Below, piece by piece: positions 27,023 to 36,652 of a stretch of 64,000 nucleotides of DNA. The translations under genes and the position numbers were made by a program. The notes below the pieces were generated by a model. It saw nothing but the letters and a program-made list of their open reading frames with translations. It ran no database searches and had not been told where the DNA came from. Source of the stretch: Limnobacter sp. SAORIC-580 (lineage in GTDB: Bacteria > Pseudomonadota > Gammaproteobacteria > Burkholderiales > Burkholderiaceae_B); assembly GCF_013004065.1 (NCBI RefSeq), contig NZ_CP053084.1, forward strand, positions 2,542,001-2,606,000. Reading direction: 5' to 3'. Position 1 is the stretch's first letter. Each line of letters starts with the position of its first letter.

Positions 27023-28411
27023 TCAGGCTGCCTTGCTGCTTGTTTTTTTGTGGGCTTTCATCGTTGCATGAATTTCAGCCACGGTTTTGGGCGCATCGGC
27101 AGTGTAAATATCGCAACCTTTCTGGGTTACCAAAGCATCGTCTTCTATGCGAATACCGATGTTCTCAAACTGCTTGGGCACCCCTTTGCCCGGGCGAATG
27201 TAAAGGCCAGGCTCAATGGTGAGCACCATGCCGGCTTCCAGCTTGCGGCTGGTGTGGGGTGCCACACCGTCTTCAGGTTTGGCAGCCGGGTCGCGGTAGC
27301 TGCCACAATCGTGCACATCCATGCCCAACCAGTGACTGGTGCGATGCATGTAAAAGCGTTTGTACGCGCCACTTTCAAGCGCCTCGTTCAGGCTCATTTT
27401 TAACAGCTTCAAATCGATCAATCCTTGCGCCAGCACCTTCACAGCAGCGTCATGCGGGTCATTGAAACGCGCACCAGGCTTGGTGGCCTCAATCGCTGCG
27501 TACTGTGCATTCAACACCACTTCATACACAGCCTGTTGGGCCTTGCTGAACTGTCCGTTCACCGGAAAGGTACGGGTGATATCGGATGCGTAGCAATCCA
27601 GCTCGCAACCTGCATCAATCAACAACAAGTCACCGTCGCGCATTTTGGCGTCGTTGGCCCGGTAATGCAGCACACAGGCATTTGCACCCGAGGCCACAAT
27701 TGAACCGTAAGCGGGTGCTTCTGAACCGTTCTTGCGGAACTGATACAACAACTCTGCTTCCACTTCAAACTCAAACTTTCCCGGCTGGCATACCTGCATG
27801 GCCGCAATGTGCGCGTGTGCCGAAATAGTGGCCGCGCGGCGCATGATGTCAATCTCGGTTTTGTCTTTGATCAAGCGCATTTCATCCAGTGAGTGGCTTA
27901 AATCAAGCACCGCATGTGGGGCTGAAATTCCCATGCGGGCTTTGCCACGCAAGGTTTTCAACACATCGGCCACAGCCGCCTCCAGGCTTTCGTCTTCACC
28001 CAATCGCAAAAACACCGCAGGCTGATTGGCCAGTGTGTCAATCAAATGCTCTTCAAGGTCTTCAATGCTGTAGGCCTCGTGCATGCCGAAGGCCGATTGC
28101 GCTGCTTTGGGGCCAAATCGAAAACCCTCCCAAATTTCGCGCTCTTCGTTTTTATCCCTGCAAAACAGCACGGCTCGGGAATCGCCACTGGGTGGCACCA
28201 CCAAGGCCAAACACGCCTCGGGTTCGGGAAAGCCGGTGAGGTAATAAAAATAACTGTCGGAACGGAAGGCATAATCGGCATCGCGATTTCGCATCACTTC
28301 CATGCCGGATTGCACCAGCGCAACACCACCGCCCATCTTCTTCAAACGGCGTGCCAGTTGCTCTCGGCGCTTGGCGTAAATGAGGGGATTGTGGGTAGGG
28401 TACCTGCTCAT
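27023..28411 (-). CDS. pepP: Xaa-Pro aminopeptidase
   Basis: 462-residue cytoplasmic metallopeptidase (M24B) that removes N-terminal residues preceding proline. N-terminal aminopeptidase-P domain to about residue 170, then the pita-bread catalytic domain with metal ligands in DAGCELDCYASDITR (two Asp), HRTSHWLGMDVHD (His), EPGLYI (Glu) and RIEDDALV (Glu). Length agrees with E. coli PepP. The C-terminus ends in a short lysine-rich tail. It lies one base after the murU stop and 7 bases before the ubiH-like gene, all minus strand. Confidence 0.96.
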   Translation of the reverse strand: MSRYPTHNPLIYAKRREQLARRLKKMGGGVALVQSGMEVMRNRDADYAFRSDSYFYYLTGFPEPEACLALVVPPSGDSRAVLFCRDKNEEREIWEGFRFGPKAAQSAFGMHEAYSIEDLEEHLIDTLANQPAVFLRLGEDESLEAAVADVLKTLRGKARMGISAPHAVLDLSHSLDEMRLIKDKTEIDIMRRAATISAHAHIAAMQVCQPGKFEFEVEAELLYQFRKNGSEAPAYGSIVASGANACVLHYRANDAKMRDGDLLLIDAGCELDCYASDITRTFPVNGQFSKAQQAVYEVVLNAQYAAIEATKPGARFNDPHDAAVKVLAQGLIDLKLLKMSLNEALESGAYKRFYMHRTSHWLGMDVHDCGSYRDPAAKPEDGVAPHTSRKLEAGMVLTIEPGLYIRPGKGVPKQFENIGIRIEDDALVTQKGCDIYTADAPKTVAEIHATMKAHKKTSSKAA

Positions 28412-28412
28412 G

Positions 28413-29108
28413 CTAATGCTTCCTTGCTGAATTCAATCGTTGGTTGAGTTCTTCAAGCCGTTCTGGTGTTCCAATGTCCATCCAGAAGCCGTTGAATAAC
28501 TCACCTTGTACTTTGCCTGCTGCCATGGCTTGGCGCAACAGGGGAGCGAGTTTTGCGACCTCGTCAACCTTGAGCTTGCTGAATAAACTCGGGTGATACA
28601 CACCAATCCCGGAAAATGTGAATGCGGTCTCGCCCGGTTCAGGCTGTTTGACTGCGCTGCCCAGCAATGCGAAATCACCTGCCAGGTGGTGCGGCGGATT
28701 GGGCACCATCACCAAGTGAGCCAACTGGCCCTGCGGCCATTCACTGGCAATTTGTAAAGCCCGAGCCAAGGGCCAGTCGCAAGCCACATCACCATTGATC
28801 ACCAGAAACGGTTCATTGCCAAGATGGTGCAAGGCTTTGCGAATACCGCCTGCGGTTTCAAGCGCGGTGGCCTCGGCTGAATAACTTAGCTGCACCCCAA
28901 AGGCTGAACCATCGCCAAAGTGGCTTTCAATTTGGTGGCCCAAATGGGCGTGGTTGATCACAATGCGGGTAATACCCACCGCCGCCAAGGCCTCTATTTG
29001 CCATTGCAACAAAGGTTTGCCGGCCGCAGGCAACAAGGGTTTGGGACAAAGGTCGGTCAAGGGGCGCATGCGTTCGCCACGCCCTGCGGCCAATATCATC
29101 GCCTTCAT
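28413..29108 (-). CDS. murU: N-acetylmuramate alpha-1-phosphate uridylyltransferase
   Basis: 231-residue nucleotidyltransferase that turns MurNAc-1-phosphate into UDP-MurNAc during cell-wall recycling. The N-terminus MKAMILAAGRGERMRPLTD carries the G-x-G-x-R-x-x-P-L-T nucleotide signature, followed by KPLLPAAGKPLLQW with the binding lysine, and NGDVACDWPL supplies the metal-binding Asp. Specific assignment rests on the immediate upstream neighbour, an AmgK-type kinase with zero intergenic bases; that pair bypasses de novo UDP-MurNAc synthesis in Pseudomonas and gives intrinsic fosfomycin tolerance. A generic sugar-1-phosphate transferase would look similar. Confidence 0.9.
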   Translation of the reverse strand: MKAMILAAGRGERMRPLTDLCPKPLLPAAGKPLLQWQIEALAAVGITRIVINHAHLGHQIESHFGDGSAFGVQLSYSAEATALETAGGIRKALHHLGNEPFLVINGDVACDWPLARALQIASEWPQGQLAHLVMVPNPPHHLAGDFALLGSAVKQPEPGETAFTFSGIGVYHPSLFSKLKVDEVAKLAPLLRQAMAAGKVQGELFNGFWMDIGTPERLEELNQRLNSARKH

Positions 29109-30140
29109 TTAAAACGTGTATCCCACTTTCACTGCCTTGTTTTCAAGGCGATCCAGCAACAACAACAGGGGCTTGAAGGCGATATATCGGCCTGCCACCA
29201 GGCGCACATAACGCAACACCATCGGCAGGTCATTCAGGTATTGGGCTTTGCCGTCGCGGTAGTTCAGGCGTGCAAAAATACCCAGAATTTTCAAATGGCG
29301 CTGCAAACCCATGAAATCGAACTGGCGATAAAACTCGCCAGGGTCTTCGCAAATCGGCAAACCAGCCTTGCGGGCAGCCTCCCAGTAACGCACGGTCCAG
29401 TCCAGGGTTTGTGCTTCGGGCCATTCAATGTAAGCGTCGCGTAAAATGCTCACCAAATCGTAACTCAGCGGGCCTTTCACAGCGTCCTGAAAATCCAGAA
29501 TACCGAATTGGGGCGCTGCCCCCGCCTGGCTAATCAACATCAAATTGCGGCTGTGGTAGTCTCGGTGGACAAACACTTGGGGTTCAGACAAAGCACTTTG
29601 AATCAGCATGCCTTTGATGCTCTCAAGCCAGTTGCGTTCCTGATCGGTCAGCTCGACACCGTAGTGCTTGCCCACATACCATTCATCGAACAAATTCATT
29701 TCCTGCAATAATTTGTCGGCACCGTAAGCGGGTATGCCTTCGGTGCGGGTGTTGGCTTGCAACTGCACCAGGTCATGCAGTGCCTGCATGTAAAAGGCGT
29801 CTTTCTGTTCAGCTTGAGTGTTCAGCCCCTGCAACATGGTCGTATTGCCGAAATCCTCCAGCAGCAAAAAACCTTCTTCCGGATTTTGCGCCAATACCTG
29901 GGGTGCTCTGGAACCCCCATCCCGCAGCAAACCCGCCACATGCACAAATGGGCGAACATCTTCTTTGTCAGGTGGGGCGTCCATCACAATCAGGGTTCGC
30001 ACGTTATTGGCTTCGCCAACCCGAAAATACCGGCGAAAGCTGGCATCGCTGGAAGCAGCCTGCAAGGTTTGCAGGTCAAACTCGAACTCATTCAGGCCTG
30101 TCAGCCATTTTTTCAACATTTCTTGACGCAAGGCGCTCAT
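29109..30140 (-). CDS. amgK: N-acetylmuramate/N-acetylglucosamine kinase
   Basis: 343-residue anomeric sugar kinase of the aminoglycoside-phosphotransferase fold; phosphorylates MurNAc at C1 for MurU. The N-lobe has SSDASFRRYFRV, and the catalytic loop reads VFVHRDYHSRNLML (HxD and N) near residue 197, followed by GILDFQDAVKGPLSYDLVSIL with the metal-binding Asp. The ATG at 30140 is used, with AAAGAGA 12 bases upstream; a TTG four codons earlier is the alternative. Directly joined to murU. Divergent from lptD across about 100 bases that hold a TATAAT box. Confidence 0.9.
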   Translation of the reverse strand: MSALRQEMLKKWLTGLNEFEFDLQTLQAASSDASFRRYFRVGEANNVRTLIVMDAPPDKEDVRPFVHVAGLLRDGGSRAPQVLAQNPEEGFLLLEDFGNTTMLQGLNTQAEQKDAFYMQALHDLVQLQANTRTEGIPAYGADKLLQEMNLFDEWYVGKHYGVELTDQERNWLESIKGMLIQSALSEPQVFVHRDYHSRNLMLISQAGAAPQFGILDFQDAVKGPLSYDLVSILRDAYIEWPEAQTLDWTVRYWEAARKAGLPICEDPGEFYRQFDFMGLQRHLKILGIFARLNYRDGKAQYLNDLPMVLRYVRLVAGRYIAFKPLLLLLDRLENKAVKVGYTF

Positions 30141-30177
30141 CAAACCGTCCAATCTCTTTAATTTGTAGTTAGTTGCC

Positions 30178-30183
30178 TATAAT
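30178..30183 (+). promoter_or_regulatory. Candidate -10 element of the lptD operon
   Basis: A perfect TATAAT 56 bases before the lptD start. No good -35 hexamer is seen at 16-18 bases spacing (TCTTTA at 17), so a helper protein or weak promoter is likely. A partial match on the other strand could serve amgK. Confidence 0.45.
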
Positions 30184-30238
30184 AGTAGGATCCTATGGCG
30201 CTTGATCGATCCGTCACCTATTTGAGTACATACCCAGC

Positions 30239-32536
30239 TTGAAGAAAAGCAAAAAATCACCGCAAGTGCACTCAGTGCCCACACGCCCCACAGCCATCGC
30301 ATTTGCTTTGTTCTGTCTGGGCGCACCCGCGCTTGCCCAAACCACAGGCGCCACACCACCCAAGGCCGAGTCCCCCACCCGCCTGAAGATTGACGGTGGA
30401 CTGCTGGGTGTGCGCAACCCGATACCTGAGGACGAGGCCACTTACATTTCTGCCGACCGCCTTTACGGCAACAGCGCCGAGGAAACCTTTCTGGAAGGCA
30501 ATGTTGAAGTTCGGCGCAACAAGCTGAAATTATTTAGCGACTCAATCAATTATTCGCCCATTACTGACCGTGCTACGGCCAAGGGCAACCTGGTGATTGA
30601 GCAGGAAGGCATGATACTGAAAGCCCCCGAGGGCTCTGTAAAGCTGGGCACCGGCGAAAGCGAAATGACCAAACCCACCTTCGAGCTGAAGGAAATTAAC
30701 GGCAAGGGTCGGGCCGACAAAATGCAGTACGACGGTATTTCAACGCTGACGCTTGAAAACCCGAACTACACGGTATGCGATGTGCCAAACCCTGGTGCCG
30801 CGGATCAAGGTGATTGGTATATCACTGCCGATTCGCTGGAAATTGACCAGGCTGCTGAAGTGGGTCGTGCCCGTGGCGCGAAGGTGGTATTTCAGGACGT
30901 GCCCATATTGGGCGCACCGTACTTTTCGTTCCCCACCACCGACAGGCGCAAAAGCGGATTTCTGCCACCCTCGTTTGGCACTGTGTCCAACAGCGGACTT
31001 GAAGTGACAGTCCCGTACTACCTGAATATTGCTCCAGACAAAGACATGACCCTGTACCCGAAAATCATCTCGGGCCGGGGTTTCCAATTGGGTACACAAA
31101 CCCGTTACCTGACGCCAAGCAACGAAGGCGAACTTAAATACGATTACCTGCCGGATGACGAGAAAACAGGCACAGACCGCACTGCTTTGTCCTTGCTGCA
31201 CAAATACGAAAAAGGTCCTTTGTATGCAGGCATAAATTTCAACCAGGTGTCGGATGACAATTACTTTGTTGACTTCTCCCGGACTCAGGCAGTGGCCTCC
31301 CAACGTGTTTTGGTTCAAGAAGGCTTCGTCTCGTACCGTCAGAAAAACTGGAGCGCCAACGTGCGCACCGTGGCTCATCAAACATTGCAGTTATTCAACG
31401 ATGTGATCGCTGAGCCATATGACCGTTTGCCAGAGGCCACACTTGAATTAAGCCCAACCCGAATTGGCCAGGCCAATGCCTTTGTGTCAGTGAGCGGGCA
31501 GTACACCGACTTTGCAAGGCCCTCCTCCGCACCCGCACGGGTTGAAGGCTCACGCGGTGTAACGCGCGCCAGGGTTTTCATGCCCATACAACGGTCCGAA
31601 TTCTCATTCACGCCCGCGGTCTCGGTGCAAGCCACCAACTACGATTTGCAGGGCCAAACACCCGGGTCACCCGCAGCACCAGGCAGCGTGATTCCAACGG
31701 TTTCGCTGGACAGCACGGTTTACTTCGACCGCAAAACAAGCTTTTTCGGTCGCAATGTGAATCAAACCCTGGAACCACGAATTTTTTATCTGTACACGCC
31801 ATTCAAGGACCAATCCGATCAGCCTATTTTCGACACCTCGGTGACGGATCAAAGTCTGACGCGGATTTTCGCCGAGAACAGGTATTCGGGGCTTGACCGG
31901 GTGGGCGATGCGAACCAGCTGACACTGGCTGTGACCAGTCGCTTCTACGACGAGGCCACCAGCGAAGAGTTGTTCAGCGTCACTGGCGGGCAACGTCTGA
32001 ACCTGAGCACGCCACGTGTTATTTTGCAGGGCTTTGAAGCGCCAACCACAAGTGACTCCGACTTTTTTGCGAATGCACGGGGCCGAATCAGCCAGTCGGT
32101 ATTCCTGGACGCGACCACGCAGCTGAATGCAGAAAGCGGACGCCATGAACGCGGCAATGTCACCGTCAGCTATGCGCCTTCACTGGGTAAACAACTGAAT
32201 TTTGGGTATCGCTATACCCGCGCGCAAATTGATCAGTTCGACATTTCAGGCCAATGGCCCATCTCTGACCGCTGGAGCGGCGTGGGTCGTTTAAACTACT
32301 CCATGCTGGACAATCGTTTGATTGAAGGCGTGGCTGGTCTGGAATATGGCGAAGGTTGCTGGGCAGTGCGAGTGATTGCGCAACGATTTGCGACTGCACC
32401 GTTGCTGGAGACCACCTCTCTCTTTGTTCAGCTCGAACTCAATGGATTGGGTCGTTTGGGGTCTAACCCGGCCGACCTGTTGTCCAGAAAGGTGCCTGGG
32501 TACACGCCTTTCTCATCCTCGCAAGCCACCCAATGA
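30239..32536 (+). CDS. lptD: LPS-assembly protein LptD
   Basis: 765-residue outer-membrane beta-barrel that inserts lipopolysaccharide into the outer leaflet with LptE. A lysine-rich N-terminus and signal peptide end near APALAQ (residue 35). Residues 60-180 are the OstA/LptA-like jellyroll (YISADRLYGNSAEETFLEGNVEVRRNKLKLFSDSI), followed by the barrel domain with GRGFQLGTQTRYL, LEPRIFYLYTPFKDQ and the cysteine-containing EYGEGCWAVRVIAQR near the C-terminus. Cysteine TVCDV near residue 182 could pair with it. The only start in frame near the signal peptide is the TTG at 30239. First gene of lptD-surA-pdxA-rsmA, a widely conserved operon. Confidence 0.95.
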   Translation: MKKSKKSPQVHSVPTRPTAIAFALFCLGAPALAQTTGATPPKAESPTRLKIDGGLLGVRNPIPEDEATYISADRLYGNSAEETFLEGNVEVRRNKLKLFSDSINYSPITDRATAKGNLVIEQEGMILKAPEGSVKLGTGESEMTKPTFELKEINGKGRADKMQYDGISTLTLENPNYTVCDVPNPGAADQGDWYITADSLEIDQAAEVGRARGAKVVFQDVPILGAPYFSFPTTDRRKSGFLPPSFGTVSNSGLEVTVPYYLNIAPDKDMTLYPKIISGRGFQLGTQTRYLTPSNEGELKYDYLPDDEKTGTDRTALSLLHKYEKGPLYAGINFNQVSDDNYFVDFSRTQAVASQRVLVQEGFVSYRQKNWSANVRTVAHQTLQLFNDVIAEPYDRLPEATLELSPTRIGQANAFVSVSGQYTDFARPSSAPARVEGSRGVTRARVFMPIQRSEFSFTPAVSVQATNYDLQGQTPGSPAAPGSVIPTVSLDSTVYFDRKTSFFGRNVNQTLEPRIFYLYTPFKDQSDQPIFDTSVTDQSLTRIFAENRYSGLDRVGDANQLTLAVTSRFYDEATSEELFSVTGGQRLNLSTPRVILQGFEAPTTSDSDFFANARGRISQSVFLDATTQLNAESGRHERGNVTVSYAPSLGKQLNFGYRYTRAQIDQFDISGQWPISDRWSGVGRLNYSMLDNRLIEGVAGLEYGEGCWAVRVIAQRFATAPLLETTSLFVQLELNGLGRLGSNPADLLSRKVPGYTPFSSSQATQ

Positions 32537-32573
32537 GCACCCGTTAAGTACCCAACCAAGCACCCAATAAGTT

Positions 32574-33950
32574 ATGAACATGAAGCACATTCAACACTGG
32601 TTATTCGCAATCTCCGCCTTGGCGGCCGTTGGCCATGCGCAGGCACAGGGTATCAAGGCACCAACGTCCAATCTGCCGGCCGGCAAGCTGAGTTCAGAAC
32701 TCGGGGCCAGCAATGGTTCAGGCGCAGCAACAATCGACGGCATTGTTGCCGTGGTGAACACCGACATCATTACCCGCAGCGAATTGAACCGACAAGTGGC
32801 CCTGATTGAACGCCAGATGAGTCGCCGCGGCGCGCCCCTTCCCGATCGGATCGAATTGCGCAAACAGGTGCTTGATCGCATGGTGATGGACCGCGCTCAA
32901 CTTCAGAAAGCTGAAGAGGTGGGTATTCGGATTGAGGAAGCCCAAATTGAAGCCGCCATGGCCCGTGTGGCCGACCAGAACGGTTTGTCTCTCGAAGACT
33001 TTCTGGCACGCCTTCAGGAGGAAGGCGTTTCCCCCGCCCGCTTCCGCGAAGAAGTCCGCAGCGAAATCACCTTGGGTCGCCTGCGCGAGCGTGAAGTGGA
33101 AGCCCGCATTCAGGTGTCGGATGCAGAAATTCAAAATTACCTGGCTGCCCGCACCAAAGGGGGCGCTGCAGCCAATCAACCCGAGGTGAATTGGGTACAG
33201 TTGCTGGTCAAAGCCCCGAGTGACGCCAGTGGTGCAACGCTGAACCAGGCGAGAACCAAAGTTGAGACCATTGAAAAAGCTCTGAAAGACGGAAAAACGG
33301 TGGAAGCCATTGTGCAAGCCAATCCCGAGCTGGCCATTGACGGGACTGGGCAAATGGGTTGGTCCGGTTTTGATGCTGTGCCTACCTTGTTCACTGAATT
33401 TCTGTCCAAGGCGCAATTGAATGCCGTGCAAACCATTCGCAGCCCCAATGGCTTTCACGTGTTGAAAGTGCTTGAGCGTCGCGAAAGCGGTGCAGCGCTG
33501 GACAATACACCTGTGACGCAAACCCGGGCCCGACACATCCTGATTCGCCCAGGCCCCGACATTACCGAAGCAGAGGCAAAACGCCGACTGAATTTTGCAC
33601 TGGAACAGCTGCAAGGTGGCGCTGCTACGTTCGATGCTTTGGCAAAGCGTTATTCGCAAGATGGCTCTGCCGCGAAAGGCGGCGATTTGGGTTGGCTGTA
33701 CCCAGGCGACACCGTACCGGAATTTGAACGCGAGATGAACCAGCTTGGGATTGGGGGGGTAAGCCCGGTATTCCAAAGCCGTTTTGGTTTCCACATTATT
33801 CAGGTGGTAGAACGTCGCCAGCAGGCGGCCTCTGAAGAACGCCAGCGCCAGGCCGCACGCCAGGCAATCCGTGCCAGTAAATCAGAGGAAAGCTATCAGG
33901 AATGGTTGCGCCAACTGCGCGACGCCACCTTCATCGAAATTCGCCTTTAA
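32574..33950 (+). CDS. surA: Periplasmic chaperone and peptidyl-prolyl isomerase SurA
   Basis: 458-residue chaperone for outer-membrane proteins, LptD among them. Signal peptide cleaves near AQAQG (residue 25). Residues 45-190 form the N-terminal chaperone domain (GIVAVVNTDIITRSELNRQV), followed by two parvulin domains (about 195-305 and 320-420). The second shows TRARHILIRPG, FDALAKRYSQDGSAAKGGDLGWLYPGDTVPEFE and FGFHIIQVVERR; the first is more diverged. Slightly longer than E. coli SurA (428). Located 37 bases after lptD and 10 before pdxA. Confidence 0.96.
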   Translation: MNMKHIQHWLFAISALAAVGHAQAQGIKAPTSNLPAGKLSSELGASNGSGAATIDGIVAVVNTDIITRSELNRQVALIERQMSRRGAPLPDRIELRKQVLDRMVMDRAQLQKAEEVGIRIEEAQIEAAMARVADQNGLSLEDFLARLQEEGVSPARFREEVRSEITLGRLREREVEARIQVSDAEIQNYLAARTKGGAAANQPEVNWVQLLVKAPSDASGATLNQARTKVETIEKALKDGKTVEAIVQANPELAIDGTGQMGWSGFDAVPTLFTEFLSKAQLNAVQTIRSPNGFHVLKVLERRESGAALDNTPVTQTRARHILIRPGPDITEAEAKRRLNFALEQLQGGAATFDALAKRYSQDGSAAKGGDLGWLYPGDTVPEFEREMNQLGIGGVSPVFQSRFGFHIIQVVERRQQAASEERQRQAARQAIRASKSEESYQEWLRQLRDATFIEIRL

Positions 33951-33960
33951 TTACCAAGGA

Positions 33961-34983
33961 ATGAGCAAGGCCAACAACCTACCTATCCTTGTCACCAGCG
34001 GTGAACCTGCCGGGATAGGGCCAGAACTGTGCGCCTTGCTGGCCGAAACTAGCCAAGCCAAACGTTTAAACCGTTCGCTGGTCATTCTTGGCGATGCCGA
34101 TCTGCTTGAGACACGCGCAAAAAACGCGGGCATTGAACCCAAATGGCAACGCATCAATTCGCTGCGGGAAATTACAGCCAGCGATGATGAAGCGCCTGGT
34201 TATTTTCTGCTTGATCACCCCCTTTCAGCGCCCTGCATCACCGGCAAACCCAACCCGGCCAATGCACCCTATGTGCTGGGCCTGTTGAACCTGGCTTGCG
34301 ATGCTTGCCAGAATGGCACCGCTGCGGCCATGGTGACCGCTCCCATTCAGAAATCCGCAATCAGCCCGCACTGGCCGGGTTTTATGGGGCACACCGAGTA
34401 CCTGGCGCAACGATGTGGGCAAAGCGATGTCGTCATGATGCTGATGGGCGGTCAAATGAAGGTAGCACTGGCCACCACCCACATTCCACTGGCCCAGGTA
34501 CCAGCAGCAATTACCCGGGACAGCCTCACCCGCACGCTTGAAATCATGCTTCACGATCTACGCCTGTACTGGGGTTTGCCAAAACCCCGAATTCTGGTGA
34601 CTGGGCTGAATCCGCACGCTGGCGAATCAGGCGACCTGGGGAATGAGGAATTTGACACCATCACACCGACCATCCGAGCCTTGCAAGCGAAGGGGCACGA
34701 TGTGCAAGGCCCCTTTCCCGCCGACACCCTGTTTCAACCCAAATACCTGCAAAACAGCGATGCGGTGCTTGCCATGTTTCACGACCAGGGCTTGCCCGTA
34801 CTAAAGCATGCAAGTTTTGGTCAAGGTGTGAACATTTCGCTGGGTTTGCCTATTGTTCGAACCTCGGTTGACCACGGCACCGCGCTTGACCTGGCCGGTA
34901 CCCGGAACATGGATGCGGGCAGCCTGAACGAAGCGATAGAATGCGCGCACCACATGGACCTTTGCCGCAGGAACGCGCAATGA
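33961..34983 (+). CDS. pdxA: 4-hydroxythreonine-4-phosphate dehydrogenase
   Basis: 340-residue NAD-dependent enzyme of the DXP-dependent pyridoxal 5'-phosphate route. Begins with TSGEPAGIGPELC, and the metal-binding histidines appear in WPGFMGHTEYLAQ, in TTHIPLAQVP, and in MFHDQGLPVLKHASFGQGVNISLGLPIVRTSVDHGTALDLAG-type sequence. The start ATG lies right after AAGGA, too close for a standard ribosome site, so coupling to surA translation is likely. The end overlaps the rsmA start by 4 bases. Confidence 0.96.
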   Translation: MSKANNLPILVTSGEPAGIGPELCALLAETSQAKRLNRSLVILGDADLLETRAKNAGIEPKWQRINSLREITASDDEAPGYFLLDHPLSAPCITGKPNPANAPYVLGLLNLACDACQNGTAAAMVTAPIQKSAISPHWPGFMGHTEYLAQRCGQSDVVMMLMGGQMKVALATTHIPLAQVPAAITRDSLTRTLEIMLHDLRLYWGLPKPRILVTGLNPHAGESGDLGNEEFDTITPTIRALQAKGHDVQGPFPADTLFQPKYLQNSDAVLAMFHDQGLPVLKHASFGQGVNISLGLPIVRTSVDHGTALDLAGTRNMDAGSLNEAIECAHHMDLCRRNAQ

Positions 34984-35747
34984 AACATCAAGCAAAAAAA
35001 CGATTTGGCCAACACTTTTTGACCGATCAAAGTGTGTTGTCAAACCTGATCGGTGAGATGCGACCGCGTGCAGACGACACGCTGGTTGAAATTGGCCCCG
35101 GTTTGGGTGCGCTGACATTCTGGCTACTCAAGGCAGTGAATCACCTGCAGGTGATTGAAATTGATCGGGACCTGGCAGAGAAACTTCGAACCGGTGGCTG
35201 GAAAGACAAGCTCACGGTTCACGAAGTGGATGTGTTGAAATTTGACTTCGGGCAACTTCCCGCGCCTTTTCGCGTGGTGGGCAACTTGCCCTACAATATT
35301 TCCTCGCCCATCTTGTTTGCTTTGCTTGAAGTAGCCGACCGGGTGATTGACCAGCACTTCATGTTGCAAAAAGAAGTAATAGATCGCATGGTCGCTGCCC
35401 CAAAAACCAGCGACTACGGCAGATTGTCGGTGATGTTGCAGGCCTACTACGACATGGACCATTTGTTTGATGTGCCGCCCGAGTGCTTCGACCCACCACC
35501 CCGTGTCATGTCAGCAATCGTTCGAATGGTGCCAAAACCCGCGCATGAACGTGCGGCAATTCCTGGTGAAATTTTTAGTCGGGTGGTCAGCACTGCTTTT
35601 TCACAACGCCGCAAAATGTTACGCAACACCTGGGCCAATGTGGTACCTGAACACATGGCAAACGCTGCGGGCATCGCACTTACCGCGCGCGCCGAGGAAA
35701 TTGCACCCCAACAGTTTGTACAAGTGGCACAAATGATGGCCAGTTAA
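34980..35747 (+). CDS. rsmA: 16S rRNA (adenine1518/1519-N6)-dimethyltransferase
   Basis: 255-residue methyltransferase (KsgA) that dimethylates two adjacent adenosines in helix 45 of 16S rRNA, a checkpoint of small-subunit assembly. Shows the N-terminal KKRFGQHFLTD, SAM motif I EIGPGLGALT near residue 38, acidic EIDRDLAEKL, and the catalytic motif IV NLPYNISSPI. ATG overlaps the pdxA stop (ATGA) with AGGA 7 bases upstream. Loss of this gene gives kasugamycin resistance in other bacteria. Overlaps the convergent murI by 4 bases at the 3' end. Confidence 0.97.
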   Translation: MKHQAKKRFGQHFLTDQSVLSNLIGEMRPRADDTLVEIGPGLGALTFWLLKAVNHLQVIEIDRDLAEKLRTGGWKDKLTVHEVDVLKFDFGQLPAPFRVVGNLPYNISSPILFALLEVADRVIDQHFMLQKEVIDRMVAAPKTSDYGRLSVMLQAYYDMDHLFDVPPECFDPPPRVMSAIVRMVPKPAHERAAIPGEIFSRVVSTAFSQRRKMLRNTWANVVPEHMANAAGIALTARAEEIAPQQFVQVAQMMAS

Positions 35748-36580
35748 ACATCCAACTGCTGCACATGGGCATTGCGCCAATCACTGCCCAACAAATTCAC
35801 CAGCTTTGTCTTGAAAGACTCGGGTTGACCTGTTGTAAAAAAACTCACACGCTCAAGCAAAGGCACATGTTCGTTGCCCATATTCAACAAGCGCTCGCTT
35901 TCCAGACGTGTTTTTAACTGCTTGGCCACTGGCAAACCAGTCTCGATTACGGCCACGCCGGGGCCAGCCAGTTTTGAAATGAGATGTGCAACAAAAGGGT
36001 AGTGCGTGCAACCCAGCACAATGACGTCGGCCTGTTTTTGAAGCAACTCGGCTACCATGGGCTTTAACAAAGCCTCAATAGCAGGCTCGGGCATGGGTGA
36101 TTGTTCGATCAGTTCAACCAGCCCCGGGCACGGGTGTGCAATTACCTTGGCCATGGGGTCAAACCTTTCAACCAAAGCCTTAAACCGTTCGCTGGCCACC
36201 GTGTTGGTGGTTGCCAAAATACCCACCACGCCCGTTTTGGTCAGCATGCTGGCGGGTTTGACTGCAGGCTCAATGCCCACAATCGGCCAGTTCGCATGGG
36301 CAGCGCGTGCCTGGTTTGCACCTGCGGCAGTGGCGGTGTTGCAGGCCATGACCATGGCTTTACAACCCTGGTTTCTCAGCCAATTGGACAGGGTTAATAC
36401 ACGGTCAGTAATTTCATGTTGCGGTTTGTCGCCATAGGGCAAATGCCGTTCGTCGGCCACGAACTGAAAGCGCTCGGCCGGCAAGTGATTCAACATCGCT
36501 TTCAGCACGGACAGGCCGCCAACACCTGAATCGAACACACCCACCGCATGTGCGGATTCAAGCAATACGGGCTTTGCCAT
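35744..36580 (-). CDS. murI: Glutamate racemase
   Basis: 278-residue cofactor-independent racemase that supplies D-glutamate for peptidoglycan. Both catalytic cysteines are present: VMACNTATAAG near residue 83 and LGCTHYPF near residue 195. The N-terminal GVFDSGVGGLSVLKAM holds the Asp-Ser substrate pocket. AAAGGTG precedes the ATG. Full family length. It is alone on the minus strand between rsmA (4-base overlap) and the binding-protein gene 105 bases away. Confidence 0.97.
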   Translation of the reverse strand: MAKPVLLESAHAVGVFDSGVGGLSVLKAMLNHLPAERFQFVADERHLPYGDKPQHEITDRVLTLSNWLRNQGCKAMVMACNTATAAGANQARAAHANWPIVGIEPAVKPASMLTKTGVVGILATTNTVASERFKALVERFDPMAKVIAHPCPGLVELIEQSPMPEPAIEALLKPMVAELLQKQADVIVLGCTHYPFVAHLISKLAGPGVAVIETGLPVAKQLKTRLESERLLNMGNEHVPLLERVSFFTTGQPESFKTKLVNLLGSDWRNAHVQQLDV

Positions 36581-36652
36581 TCAACACCTTTGAAATACCG
36601 GGTAAATCAATGCTTGTTTTCATGATTCGATGAAACCAATAAATCTTAAAAT

